DNA of 40,674 nt from JANNAT01 sp031422555. Lineage in GTDB: Bacteria; Pseudomonadota; Alphaproteobacteria; Rhodobacterales; Rhodobacteraceae. The DNA is taken from the NCBI GenBank assembly GCA_031422555.1, contig JANPLZ010000037.1, positions 1-40,674 of the forward strand. The letters are read 5' to 3'. This document shows positions 1-7,615 of the stretch, in pieces (position 1 is the first letter of the stretch; each line of letters starts with the position of its first letter). The notes under the pieces are model-generated. The model had not been told where the DNA came from and did no database searches. It was given only the letters and a program-made list of their open reading frames with translations. The translations under genes and the position numbers were made by a program.

Positions 1-91
1 CCGTGCATCTTGCGCCGCACACCCTATCTGGTAGCGTCAACACAATTGCCCACAAAGCCTGCCCTGTGGAAAACTCTTGCCAAATGGGGCT

Positions 92-151
92 TTGAATGAC
101 ATTCCTATCGGTTGTAACGGTATTGCTTCCCTAAATGGGCAGACCCGTTAC
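92..151 (+). promoter_or_regulatory. candidate repABC promoter and operator
   Basis: The leader upstream of repA holds a TTGAAT hexamer (92-97), 17 bases, then TAACGG (115-120), a weak sigma-70-like pair. A 7-base inverted repeat, GTAACGG at 114-120 and CCGTTAC at 145-151, overlaps and follows it. RepA/RepB of repABC plasmids are known to autorepress at operators in this position, so this is a reasonable but unproven candidate. The -10 match is poor. I see nothing else in bases 1-190. Confidence 0.25.
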
Positions 152-190
152 GAAAGCCCCCACAAGAGGGGCGTTGGTGAGGAAGATAAG

Positions 191-1390
191 ATGGTTGATC
201 GCCTAGATCAGATGGCCGCACAAGACCAGGTGTTCGAAGACTTGCAGGCCGATGCGTTTACGCTGGCCAAGTCTTTGGACAGCCATATGCAGAAAAGTTT
301 TGCGCCCGATGCCCTGAAACATCTGCGGCTGTTTTCTTCGGGCGAAGTGGCCGAACTGCTGGGGGTCAGCCAGACCAACCTGCGCAAGCTGCACCATGAT
401 GGCAAAATCCCTGATGTGCCGCTGGATGAACGTGGGCGCAAAATGTATCGCGCCCGCGATATTTTTGCGGTCCGGCTGGCCTTGGCACGCAGCGCAAAGG
501 ACCCGATTCAGTATCTACCGGGCCGTATAGGCTCTGATCAGGTGCAGGTGATCGCGACTTGCACGTTCAAGGGCGGGTCGGGCAAATCGACCAGTTGTGC
601 GCATCTGGCCCAACGTTTTGCGATGAAGGGCTACCGCGTTCTGGTGATAGATATGGATCCGCAGGCGTCACTATCGTCGATGATGGGGCTGCGGCCCGAA
701 ATTGATCTGACCGAACGCGGCACGATTTATGATGCCATCCGCTATGACGCGCCGCTGCCGATGCAAGACGTGGTCCGTAAAAGCTATTTCCACAATCTGG
801 ATATTGCGCCGGGCGGGTTGATCTTGTCGGAATATGAAACTGAAACCCCGCGCGCCATTCGCCAGAACGTGCAGCCGCCTTTCTATCTGCGCCTGCGCGA
901 TGCCATTGATCAGGTGCAGGATCAGTATGATCTGGTGTTCATCGACTGCCCCCCGCAGCTGGGCTTTTTGACCCTGTCGGCGATGGTTGCCTCGACCGCC
1001 CTGTTGATCACCGTGATCCCCAATATGATCGACGTCGCGTCTTTGGCACAGTTTTTGAAAATGTCGACATCGCTTTTGGAAGTGGTGCGCGAGTCGGGTC
1101 ATTCGCTTGACTATGATTTCATGCGCTATCTGATCTGCCGATACGAGCCGTCTGACACCCCGCAAACCCAGATGGCTGGGTTTTTGCGGGTGCAATTTGG
1201 CAAACGGGTGATGACCGAACCGTTCTTGAAAAGCACCGCTGTGTCGGATGCAGGTCTGACACAGCAGACCCTATACGAGGTCAACCGCAGTGATTTTCAC
1301 CGCAACACCTATGACCGCGCCGTGGAATCGGTGAACAAAGTCGCGAACGAGCTGGAATTTTCGATCCAACGCGCATGGGGGCGAAACTGA
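191..1390 (+). CDS. repA: plasmid partition ATPase RepA (ParA family)
   Basis: RepA is the ParA-type ATPase of repABC plasmids. It segregates the plasmid together with RepB and represses the operon. The 399-residue protein has an N-terminal MerR-like helix-turn-helix (FSSGEVAELLGVSQ, about residues 55-75), a deviant Walker A KGGSGKST (127-134), a Walker B-like VLVIDMDPQ and a later LVFIDCPPQ, all typical of the family. I chose ATG 191 because GAGGAAG lies just upstream. An in-frame TTG at 77 would add 38 residues without family character. The stop shares one base with the repB ATG (TGATG), which suggests translational coupling. The length and the repA-repB-ctRNA-repC order fit Rhodobacterales repABC modules well. 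Confidence 0.95.
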   Translation: MVDRLDQMAAQDQVFEDLQADAFTLAKSLDSHMQKSFAPDALKHLRLFSSGEVAELLGVSQTNLRKLHHDGKIPDVPLDERGRKMYRARDIFAVRLALARSAKDPIQYLPGRIGSDQVQVIATCTFKGGSGKSTSCAHLAQRFAMKGYRVLVIDMDPQASLSSMMGLRPEIDLTERGTIYDAIRYDAPLPMQDVVRKSYFHNLDIAPGGLILSEYETETPRAIRQNVQPPFYLRLRDAIDQVQDQYDLVFIDCPPQLGFLTLSAMVASTALLITVIPNMIDVASLAQFLKMSTSLLEVVRESGHSLDYDFMRYLICRYEPSDTPQTQMAGFLRVQFGKRVMTEPFLKSTAVSDAGLTQQTLYEVNRSDFHRNTYDRAVESVNKVANELEFSIQRAWGRN

Positions 1391-2364
1391 TGGGCCGCAA
1401 GAATATCTTTGACACTGCAGCGCCAGACCCTGTGCCCGAGCCGCAGAAATCGGCCGCCCTGCCCGAGGCGTTTCAGTATGGCCCGGTTGGGGCAATGCGC
1501 AACAATTTGCGTGAAATCGGCGCGCGCTCGATCCAGGATCTGGACCCCGAGTTGATCGAAGACACCGGCCACCGCGACCGGATCATAATTACCGATGATG
1601 ATGTGGCGGATTTGCGGGCCAGCATCGCCGCCTATGGTCAGCAAGTGCCCATTCTGGTGCGCCCCCACCCCCGGCTAAGTGGCCGGTATCAGGTGGTTTA
1701 TGGCCGCAGACGCTTGGCTGCCATCACCGGCATGGGGGTGACCGTCAAGGCGATGGTGCGCAGCATGTCCGACCGCGAGGCGGTTCTGGCGCAGGGGCAG
1801 GAAAACTCGGTTCGCAAAGACCCGTCTTTTATTGAAAAGGCCCTGTTTGCGCAGGCGCTGCGGGCGTCGGGCTATGAAGCGCCGCTGATACTGGATGCGC
1901 TGAACCTTAACCGGGCAATCTTGTCGCAGATGGATACGGTGACGGCCACCGTTCCCGCAGAGATGATTTATGCCATTGGGGCGGCGGATGGCATCGGCCG
2001 TCGGCGCTGGATGGATTTGACCAACAATGTCAAGGCCGTGGAGGGTGACGCGCTGCGGCTGATCCCGCATGATCTGGACGACACCGCGGCGACGGACACG
2101 CGGTTTGATCAGGTTGACCGGGCGGTGAAGGCGCATTTGCGCCCTGCCCTGCCAACGCCGCCCGCCGCCAAGCATGTGGTGCAATCCAGCGATGGCAAAA
2201 CCATTGCCGAATTGCTGACTGACCCTGCCCGGCTGCGGATTGTCGTGGATACCAAAAACAACGCCGCCTTTGCGGCTTGGCTGCTGGCCAACGGCGATGC
2301 CACGCTGCGGCGACTGCATGACGAGTTTACCGCGCAACACTGGCCCAAAGGCCCCATTGCGTAA
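1390..2364 (+). CDS. repB: plasmid partition protein RepB (ParB family)
   Basis: RepB is the ParB-type centromere-binding partner of RepA. The 324-residue protein shows the ParB/Srx nucleotide-binding region (about residues 70-120, containing YQVVYGRRRLAA) and the following HTH segment (ENSVRKDPSFIEKALFAQAL), then a divergent C-terminal dimerisation part. I chose ATG 1390, which overlaps the repA stop by one base and gives the common RepB opening MGRKNIF. An ATG at 1375 in the same frame would add five residues. Its likely binding sites are the two 14-bp palindromes downstream of repC. Reading frame and length look intact. Confidence 0.94.
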   Translation: MGRKNIFDTAAPDPVPEPQKSAALPEAFQYGPVGAMRNNLREIGARSIQDLDPELIEDTGHRDRIIITDDDVADLRASIAAYGQQVPILVRPHPRLSGRYQVVYGRRRLAAITGMGVTVKAMVRSMSDREAVLAQGQENSVRKDPSFIEKALFAQALRASGYEAPLILDALNLNRAILSQMDTVTATVPAEMIYAIGAADGIGRRRWMDLTNNVKAVEGDALRLIPHDLDDTAATDTRFDQVDRAVKAHLRPALPTPPAAKHVVQSSDGKTIAELLTDPARLRIVVDTKNNAAFAAWLLANGDATLRRLHDEFTAQHWPKGPIA

Positions 2365-2411
2365 CCTGATGACGCCCTGAAACCCTGAAAGGAGGCACGA
2401 CCGGACCCCAG

Positions 2412-2464
2412 AAAACAGAAAGCCCCCCGAGATAAATCCCGGAAGGCCCTCATCTGTACTCGCA
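2412..2464 (-). ncRNA. antisense counter-transcript RNA (incompatibility RNA)
   Basis: The repB-repC gap of repABC plasmids normally encodes a short antisense RNA that controls repC. On the minus strand here, a TTGACT box (plus 2492-2497) lies 16 bases from TACATC (plus 2470-2475), placing a start near 2464. An 11-pair stem including three G-U pairs follows (plus arms 2422-2432 and 2437-2447, loop 2433-2436), then a T-rich tail on the minus strand (plus 2411-2421). That gives an RNA of about 50 nt with a factor-independent terminator, as expected of these ctRNAs. The exact ends are inferred. Confidence 0.62.
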
Positions 2465-2499
2465 CTCCAGATGTATCACCTTGCCCGGACAAGTCAATT

Positions 2500-2566
2500 C
2501 CAACCGATTCGGTTGGCTGAAAAATCATGTCCAATTTCTGGTTTTGACAGGAAATTGTCGATTTTT
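2500..2566 (+). promoter_or_regulatory. repC leader stem-loops
   Basis: Two structures precede repC. First, a 17-bp hairpin with 8-base arms (2500-2507 and 2509-2516, one central base). Second, a longer two-part stem pairing AAAAATC (2520-2526) with GATTTTT (2560-2566) and CAATTTC (2532-2538) with GAAATTG (2551-2557). It ends about 20 bases before the repC start. Known repABC leaders fold in a similar place and, with the antisense RNA, decide whether repC is transcribed and translated. The pairing is visible; the function is inferred. Confidence 0.5.
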
Positions 2567-2587
2567 CGCGGGGCAGGGGTTCCCGTG

Positions 2588-3694
2588 ATGATGATCATGT
2601 TAATGACCCACCCCATTTATGGGGCCAAAACTGCTGTGCCGCCCTCGCCACTACCAGACACCCGCTGGGCGGTTTTGGTTGATCTGGTGAAGTGCCGCAA
2701 AGCGTTTGGCCTGAATGACCGCGATCTTACGGTTTTACGCGGCCTGATCAGTTGCCTGCCCAAGGCTGATTTGGGCCACACATTTGTCTTTGCGTCCAAC
2801 GTCACGTTGTCAAACCGAACCGACGGCATGCACGAACGCACGTTGCGGCGTCATCTGGCCAGACTGATTGCCGCCGGACTGATCACGCGGCACAACAGCC
2901 CAAACGGCAAACGCTATGTCCGGCGCAACAATGCGGGTGCTGCAGCGCATGCGTTTGGCTTTGACCTGGCACCGCTATTTGCCCAGCACACCGCTATTGC
3001 GGCCCAAGCAGCGGCCGCGACTATCCACGCCGACCAGATCGCCGTGTTGCGCGAAGAGCTGTCGTTACTGCGCAACAGCATTCTGACCTTTGACGCAGAA
3101 CTTGCGGAAATCATGCGCAAAGCCCTGCGCCGCAATCTGACCACGGATGCCATGCGGATCATGATCAACGCGGTTAAAACCCGGATATCGGCCATGGATA
3201 TCGCCGTTGGTCCACCGGAATTGTCCGGCAATGACAGTCAAATTGTCCGGCACAAACAGAAATCATTAAAAGATTTAGATATAAAAAAAAGCTGCCTAGA
3301 AACAAAAGTGCCGGCGCCAAAAAATGCCGAACCGACACAGCAGCATGATACAGAACCGCTGCCGCATTTAACCACTATTCTGGAGGCTTGCCCGGAGAGC
3401 TGTGTTTTTGCCGCAGAACCGCTGCGAACTTGGCCAGAATTGATCCGTTTTGTTGATGTATTGGCCCCGATGCTGCAAATCGACCGTTCCGCGATGGCTG
3501 TGGCTCGCCAATCAATGGGGGCCGCAGCGGTGGCGGTGGCGGTGATGTGTATCCTTCAAATGGGCGACCGGGTGCGTTCAGCAAGCGCGTATTTGCGGGG
3601 CCTAAGCAAGCGCGCAGATGCCGGCGGGTTTTCCTGCGCTGCGCTGATCAAATCTGTGCTGGCGCAACGTGCGATGGTTGGGGCAGGGGTCTGA
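2588..3694 (+). CDS. repC: plasmid replication initiator RepC
   Basis: RepC is the essential initiator of repABC replicons and acts mainly in cis on an origin inside its own gene. The N-terminal half shows the conserved RepC pattern: a segment around KCRKAFGLNDRDLTVLRGL, then a winged-helix part (ASNVTLSNRTDGMHERTLRR, about residues 75-95). The C-terminal part is helical and less conserved. I chose the first ATG of a cluster (2588, 2591, 2597, 2603), with a purine-rich GGCAGGGG upstream, giving 368 residues, normal for the family. Extending to TTG/ATG-like codons near 2471 would run through the antisense RNA promoter and leader stems, so I reject that. The middle is AT-rich and carries a direct repeat. 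Confidence 0.93.
   Translation: MMIMLMTHPIYGAKTAVPPSPLPDTRWAVLVDLVKCRKAFGLNDRDLTVLRGLISCLPKADLGHTFVFASNVTLSNRTDGMHERTLRRHLARLIAAGLITRHNSPNGKRYVRRNNAGAAAHAFGFDLAPLFAQHTAIAAQAAAATIHADQIAVLREELSLLRNSILTFDAELAEIMRKALRRNLTTDAMRIMINAVKTRISAMDIAVGPPELSGNDSQIVRHKQKSLKDLDIKKSCLETKVPAPKNAEPTQQHDTEPLPHLTTILEACPESCVFAAEPLRTWPELIRFVDVLAPMLQIDRSAMAVARQSMGAAAVAVAVMCILQMGDRVRSASAYLRGLSKRADAGGFSCAALIKSVLAQRAMVGAGV
3219..3310 (+). other. probable plasmid origin inside repC
   Basis: Two exact copies of the 12-mer AATTGTCCGGCA start 22 bases apart (3219-3230 and 3241-3252), about two helical turns, so both would face the same side of the DNA. An unusually A+T-rich stretch follows at once (about 3262-3306, with a run of eight A), in a G+C-rich gene. 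Origins of repABC plasmids are known to lie in an A+T-rich part of repC. The repeat plus melting-prone stretch fits an initiator site and unwinding element. Function is inferred. Confidence 0.5.
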
Positions 3695-3724
3695 CAATGG
3701 GGTTTTATCATTCTGAACAAGATT

Positions 3725-3738
3725 GTTACCGCGGTAAC
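3725..3738. other. candidate parS centromere palindrome, copy 1
   Basis: A perfect 14-bp palindrome, GTTACCGCGGTAAC, extended by one pair to 16 bp (3724-3739). It lies 30 bases after repC. RepB sites of repABC plasmids are palindromes starting GTT and ending AAC with a GC-rich centre, often downstream of repC, so this is a strong parS candidate. A LacI-type operator is a less likely reading, because no promoter start lies close by. Confidence 0.75.
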
Positions 3739-3768
3739 AGGGCGTGCGGGATGGTTACGAAGTATTCT

Positions 3769-3782
3769 GTTACCGCGGTAAC
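3769..3782. other. candidate parS centromere palindrome, copy 2
   Basis: Second exact copy of the 14-bp palindrome GTTACCGCGGTAAC, 44 bases after the first start. Between them is a lone half-like element (GGTTACGA near 3753). Two copies in a short intergenic stretch support a real RepB-binding cluster rather than chance. Confidence 0.75.
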
Positions 3783-3783
3783 G

Positions 3784-3812
3784 CAAAAGAAAACGCCCGG
3801 TCTCCCGGGCGT
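3784..3812 (-). terminator. terminator of the ABC transporter operon
   Basis: An 8-pair G+C-rich hairpin (arms 3793-3800 and 3805-3812, four-base loop). On the minus strand it is followed by TTTCTTTTGC. It lies 25 bases past the stop of the substrate-binding gene and separates the minus-strand transporter operon from the parS region. Confidence 0.75.
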
Positions 3813-3837
3813 CTGTTCGTCAGATGTGATGGAAAGA

Positions 3838-4893
3838 TTACATCTTACCCCAGATTTTCGCATAAGCATCGCGATAGCCATTTTGCGGATCAAAGGCGTT
3901 GCTGTCGCCCGCAGCTGCCAGACCTGCCTCGGTCACCAAGGCGGGAGCGGTGACATAGCCGGAACAGGCTTCGCCGGAAATGGCGCGGTTCAACTCATCC
4001 ACCAACTGCCAGCCTTGCAAGTTCAGCGGCTCTGCCACCGTGATCGCCTGATATTGGCCGGAACGAATGCGCTGAAACGCCGCTTCCGACCCATCACCCG
4101 CAGACCCGGCCTTGGGGTTGGCTTTGCCATCAACGCCTGCCGCCGCAAGGGCCGGGCCCATGAAATCAAAATACAGATCGTTGATCGCCAGCGAATGCGT
4201 CCACTTTTCCCCATACTTCTGCAGCAGGGCGGTGGTCAGTGGCCCCATCCGGGTAGAGGTTTCGGCAATAGGCGTGTCGACATATTCCAACACCGTGCCG
4301 CCCATATCTTCGATGGTTTTCTTGATCCGATCCGCCTTGTCGATCGCGATTTGATAAGTGGAATCGGTGAAGATGATCGCACCAACACCGGCCCCGCCAT
4401 CGCCCATTGCCCATTTCGCCGCCGTCTCGGACACCGTCATGGCATCGGTCGACACGTTGGCAAAAATCCCGCCCGGCGCATCGCAGCCAATCTTTGGCCC
4501 CGAATGCCATGACACCATCGGAATGCCTGCTGCAACCACGGCCTCGATGGCGACTTGCTGCTCTACCGCGTCAAAGCCGTTGATGATGATGCCGTTCGGC
4601 TGCAAGGCCATCGCCTGACCAAAGGCCGCCGTGCGACTTTGCACAGAACCGGCACCATCCAGAACCCGCACCGTCCAACCGATTTTAGCCGCGGCTTCTT
4701 CAACACCGGTGGTCACGCCCAGAATGCCGCCGTTTTTCAGATCGCCTGCCAGAACCACGATGGTTTTGCCTTCGGCAGCTATCGGACCGGTTGTCGGGCC
4801 ATCAAACGCCGCGTCTTGCGCATACGACGGCAGTGCAAAGCCCGCGATCACGGTGGTGGCAAGCAACACTTTCATAAAGTCACGCTTAAACAT
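3838..4893 (-). CDS. sugar ABC transporter substrate-binding protein
   Basis: Periplasmic binding protein of a CUT2 (ribose/xylose-type) importer, the last gene of a three-gene minus-strand operon. The 351-residue product starts with a Sec signal peptide (basic MFKRDFMK, hydrophobic core, probable cut after SYA near residue 25) and has no lipobox cysteine. The mature part has the periplasmic-binding-protein type I layout, with stretches such as GIIINGFDAVEQQV and GIPMVSWHS. ATG 4893 is preceded by GGGAGGACTACCT. A longer in-frame start near 5088 would overlap the permease and is rejected. The ligand cannot be read from sequence; neighbouring gluconate, idonate and gluconolactone genes suggest an aldonate or related sugar. 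Confidence 0.88.
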   Translation of the reverse strand: MFKRDFMKVLLATTVIAGFALPSYAQDAAFDGPTTGPIAAEGKTIVVLAGDLKNGGILGVTTGVEEAAAKIGWTVRVLDGAGSVQSRTAAFGQAMALQPNGIIINGFDAVEQQVAIEAVVAAGIPMVSWHSGPKIGCDAPGGIFANVSTDAMTVSETAAKWAMGDGGAGVGAIIFTDSTYQIAIDKADRIKKTIEDMGGTVLEYVDTPIAETSTRMGPLTTALLQKYGEKWTHSLAINDLYFDFMGPALAAAGVDGKANPKAGSAGDGSEAAFQRIRSGQYQAITVAEPLNLQGWQLVDELNRAISGEACSGYVTAPALVTEAGLAAAGDSNAFDPQNGYRDAYAKIWGKM

Positions 4894-4922
4894 AGGTAGT
4901 CCTCCCAGTTGGTTGTCTTTGG

Positions 4923-5945
4923 TTATTTCTTCGCAGCACCTTTCTTGCGCTGCGCATAGCCTGCGATGCCGATGGCGATCAGCAATGTCAGGCCGTTGAA
5001 CATCGGCTCGACCCAAAAGGATCCGCCGAATTGCTGGATGCCAGAGATTCCGACCGCCAAAATCATCACGCCAACGATGGTGCCCCAAACGTTGACACGT
5101 CCCGGCTTTATGGTGGTGGATCCAAGAAACGCGCCCACCAAAGCGGGCAGCAGAAATTCAAGCCCGACCGAGGCCTGACCGATCCGCAGCTTTGATGCTA
5201 GCAGCACGCCGGTAAGTGCCGTCAAAAGGCCCGAGGTAACAAAGGCACCCACAACAAATTTTCGGGTGGGAATGCCGTTCAACTCGGCCGCGCGTTGGTT
5301 CGCGCCAATGGCATACAGATACCGCCCGACCGGCGTGTATTCCAAAATGATCCACAGTGCGAAGGTGACGGTGACAACGTAATAGGCGGTGATCGGAAGG
5401 CCGAACACAAAGGTGCCCGACAGTGCATAAAACCCGTCCGGCAGCACGCCCACCATTTGCCGCCCGCCGGTATGCCAAAGCGCCAGCGAATACAAAACCG
5501 TGCCGGTGCCAAGCGTGGCGATAAAGCTGTCGATGCGGGCAACCTCTACCAAAAAGCCATTCAACGCCCCGACAATCGCCCCCAGCACCAACACAATGGC
5601 CACCGCCACAGGAAAGGGCAGGCCATAAAGTGTTTGCAGCGAAATAGCTAAAATGTGCCACAAAACAATACCATAGCCGACAGTCAGGTCGATACGTCCT
5701 GCAACCATAGGGATCATGGCGGCCAAAGACAGCATGGCGATGATGGCTTTGTCAGACAAAATCGCCCGCAGGTTCAAAACTGTGGGGAATGTCGTGGGCA
5801 GCAGGATCGAAAAGATCAAAATCAGCGCGAACATCAAGATGACCAGACCGTAAACCGGCACCAGACGGATCAGTTTTGCCCCGGTTGACAGATGGGCGAT
5901 CTCATCCTTGGTGGGTTCAAGCGCGTTTGACTCAATCGACGGCAT
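4923..5945 (-). CDS. sugar ABC transporter permease (CUT2/RbsC type)
   Basis: Inner-membrane permease of 340 residues with about eight to ten hydrophobic segments, starting near residue 28 (LVPVYGLVILMFALILIF). It carries the RbsC-family signature around MVAGRIDLTVGYGI and the coupling-loop region near AIGANQRAAELNGI and KFVVGAF, as in ribose/xylose permeases, with a basic C-terminal tail. It lies 9 bases after the ATPase stop and 29 bases before the binding-protein start, so the three genes are one operon. CUT2 systems normally use a homodimer of one permease, consistent with a single permease gene here. Confidence 0.88.
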   Translation of the reverse strand: MPSIESNALEPTKDEIAHLSTGAKLIRLVPVYGLVILMFALILIFSILLPTTFPTVLNLRAILSDKAIIAMLSLAAMIPMVAGRIDLTVGYGIVLWHILAISLQTLYGLPFPVAVAIVLVLGAIVGALNGFLVEVARIDSFIATLGTGTVLYSLALWHTGGRQMVGVLPDGFYALSGTFVFGLPITAYYVVTVTFALWIILEYTPVGRYLYAIGANQRAAELNGIPTRKFVVGAFVTSGLLTALTGVLLASKLRIGQASVGLEFLLPALVGAFLGSTTIKPGRVNVWGTIVGVMILAVGISGIQQFGGSFWVEPMFNGLTLLIAIGIAGYAQRKKGAAKK

Positions 5946-5954
5946 GACGGTTCC

Positions 5955-7445
5955 TTAAACAGTTTCACCAGCCGAGGCGGCCTGGATCAGGGATTCGGTG
6001 GACAGCTCTACGCCCGTCAGTTCCGCCACCGGCAGACCCCGGCTGAACACGATGGCGCGGTGACAGATATTGGCGATTTCCTCAAAGTCGGTGGAAACCA
6101 CCAGCACCCCCATGCCCGACGCCAAGGCGGCAAACAGCAGATGGTAAATCTCAGCTTTGGCGCCAACATCCACCCCTGCCGTTGGGTCTTCGGTGATCAG
6201 CAAGCGGCGATTTGCGCCCAGCCAGCGGCCGACCACCACCTTTTGCTGATTGCCACCCGACAAGGCTTCGATCGTCAGTGTGGGATCATTTGGCGACAGG
6301 CCCACGCGCGCGCCGATGGTTCGTGCCATCGCGTCTTCGCGCGCAGGCCGCAGGAACGACATCAGACCACGCCCGGTGGCCGACGGATTGATGTAGGCGT
6401 TTTCGCGTATTGTCAGGCCGGGCGCGATGCTTTCATGCACCCGGTCGCGCGCCACAAAGCCAATGCCCGACTGCATGGCGGTCTGGGGGCTGCGCAGATC
6501 GGGGCACTGCCCGTCAAGCGTGATTGTGCCGCGATGCGCCATGGTGCCAAACAGGCTGCGGCCAATGTCTTCGTGCCCCGCACCGCGCAAACCCGCCAGA
6601 CCCAGCACCTCGCCTTGGGCGATCCGGAACGACACCGGGCCGACGCGCGGGGTTGCCAGATGTTCGACCCGCAGAATTTCAGGCCCCGCGTGCAGGGCCG
6701 GGCGGTTGATTTCACGGGCTTTGCGACCAACGATCAGGCTGACCAGTTCTTCGGGCGTGGTGTGATCTATCGGGCGCATGCCCACCATTTGCCCATCGCG
6801 CAGCACCGCAACCCGGTCAGCGATCTTGAAAATCTCGTCCAAGCGGTGGCTGACATAGATCATCCCGACACCGCGCGCCTTTAGCGGACGCAAGGCGTTG
6901 AACAGGCGTTCAACCTCGTCCGCAGGCAGGCTGGCGGTGGGTTCATCCAGCACCAGAAAATCGCAATCCGCAGCCAGTGCCCGTGCAATTGCCACCAGTG
7001 ATTTCTGCGTGCGCGTCAGGTTTGAAACCCGGGTTGACGCCGGAAATTCTGCTTCGACCAACTTTAGCGCGGCATCGGCACGGGCCTCGGTGGCGGGCCA
7101 GTCAATGCGACGGCCTTTTTTGCAATACCCCAGTGCCAGCGCGATGTTTTCGGCCACGGTCATCCATTCGATCAGCCCAAGATCCTGATGGATAAAGGCC
7201 ACGGCTTGACCGCCGACTTTGCCCGCCACATGGGCATAGGCCGTGCCATCAATGGAAACTTGGCCTTGATCAGCGCGGTGGATGCCGCCCAGCACTTTGA
7301 TCAGGGTTGATTTTCCGGCACCATTTTCGCCCAGCAGGGCCACAATCTCTCCCCGGCCCACGTGTAAAGACACGCCACGCAACGCCAACGTGCCGCCAAA
7401 GGATTTGACGATACGGTCAAAAAACAGGCCGTCGCTGGCCGGCAT
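5955..7445 (-). CDS. sugar ABC transporter ATP-binding protein (CUT2)
   Basis: Tandem-domain ATPase of 496 residues, first gene of the operon. The N-terminal domain has an intact Walker A (GENGAGKST, 39-47) and Walker B (FLVLDEPT, 163-170), but a degraded ABC signature (LTRTQKS, about 143-149, instead of LSGGQ). The C-terminal domain has a degenerate Walker A (GLRGAGHED, about 285-293) and an intact signature (LSGGNQQKV, 395-403). One degenerate Walker A per tandem protein is usual in CUT2 ATPases. The weak first signature complements it: the only good composite ATP site pairs Walker A of one half with the signature of the other. The ATG at 7445 follows GGGAGGA at about 10 bases. Confidence 0.9.
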   Translation of the reverse strand: MPASDGLFFDRIVKSFGGTLALRGVSLHVGRGEIVALLGENGAGKSTLIKVLGGIHRADQGQVSIDGTAYAHVAGKVGGQAVAFIHQDLGLIEWMTVAENIALALGYCKKGRRIDWPATEARADAALKLVEAEFPASTRVSNLTRTQKSLVAIARALAADCDFLVLDEPTASLPADEVERLFNALRPLKARGVGMIYVSHRLDEIFKIADRVAVLRDGQMVGMRPIDHTTPEELVSLIVGRKAREINRPALHAGPEILRVEHLATPRVGPVSFRIAQGEVLGLAGLRGAGHEDIGRSLFGTMAHRGTITLDGQCPDLRSPQTAMQSGIGFVARDRVHESIAPGLTIRENAYINPSATGRGLMSFLRPAREDAMARTIGARVGLSPNDPTLTIEALSGGNQQKVVVGRWLGANRRLLITEDPTAGVDVGAKAEIYHLLFAALASGMGVLVVSTDFEEIANICHRAIVFSRGLPVAELTGVELSTESLIQAASAGETV

Positions 7446-7478
7446 AGCAGCATCCTCCCTGAACGGCGCGCTGTTCTT

Positions 7479-7507
7479 TTGACAGGTTTACCGGTAACGT
7501 GATTTAA
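7479..7507 (+). promoter_or_regulatory. candidate lacI promoter with LacI-type operator
   Basis: TTGACA (7479-7484), 17 bases, then ATTTAA (7502-7507). Between the boxes lies the palindrome TTACCGGTAA (7488-7497). This points rightward to the LacI-family gene and would allow autoregulation. The opening TTGACAGG and operator placement match the promoter at 18439-18467. Confidence 0.5.
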
Positions 7508-7530
7508 CGGTGCTATCGAGCGGGGTCTGC

Positions 7531-7555
7531 TGTCAAGACAATAGTTATCGATAAC
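7531..7555 (-). promoter_or_regulatory. candidate ABC operon promoter element and operator
   Basis: A perfect 12-bp palindrome GTTATCGATAAC at 7544-7555, the shape of LacI-family operators, lies next to a minus-strand TTGACA (plus 7531-7536) facing the ABC operon. The -10 is not clear (TAGCAC at 15-base spacing is the best I see). Repression of the divergent transporter operon by the neighbouring LacI-family protein is the likely arrangement. Confidence 0.45.
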
Positions 7556-7615
7556 ATAGCGGATCTCGCGCGGCGTGAAGGCGCGGCGTCAACACGGAAA
7601 GAACAAAACCGACGA

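Noticed and set aside
3725..3782. LacI-type operators for the ABC operon
   Set aside because: They lie beyond the 3' end and terminator of that operon and next to repC, so parS is the better reading.
3547..4512. Plus-strand open frame spanning the parS region into the binding-protein gene
   Set aside because: Runs through repC, the palindromes and a terminator, and is antisense to the well-supported substrate-binding gene.
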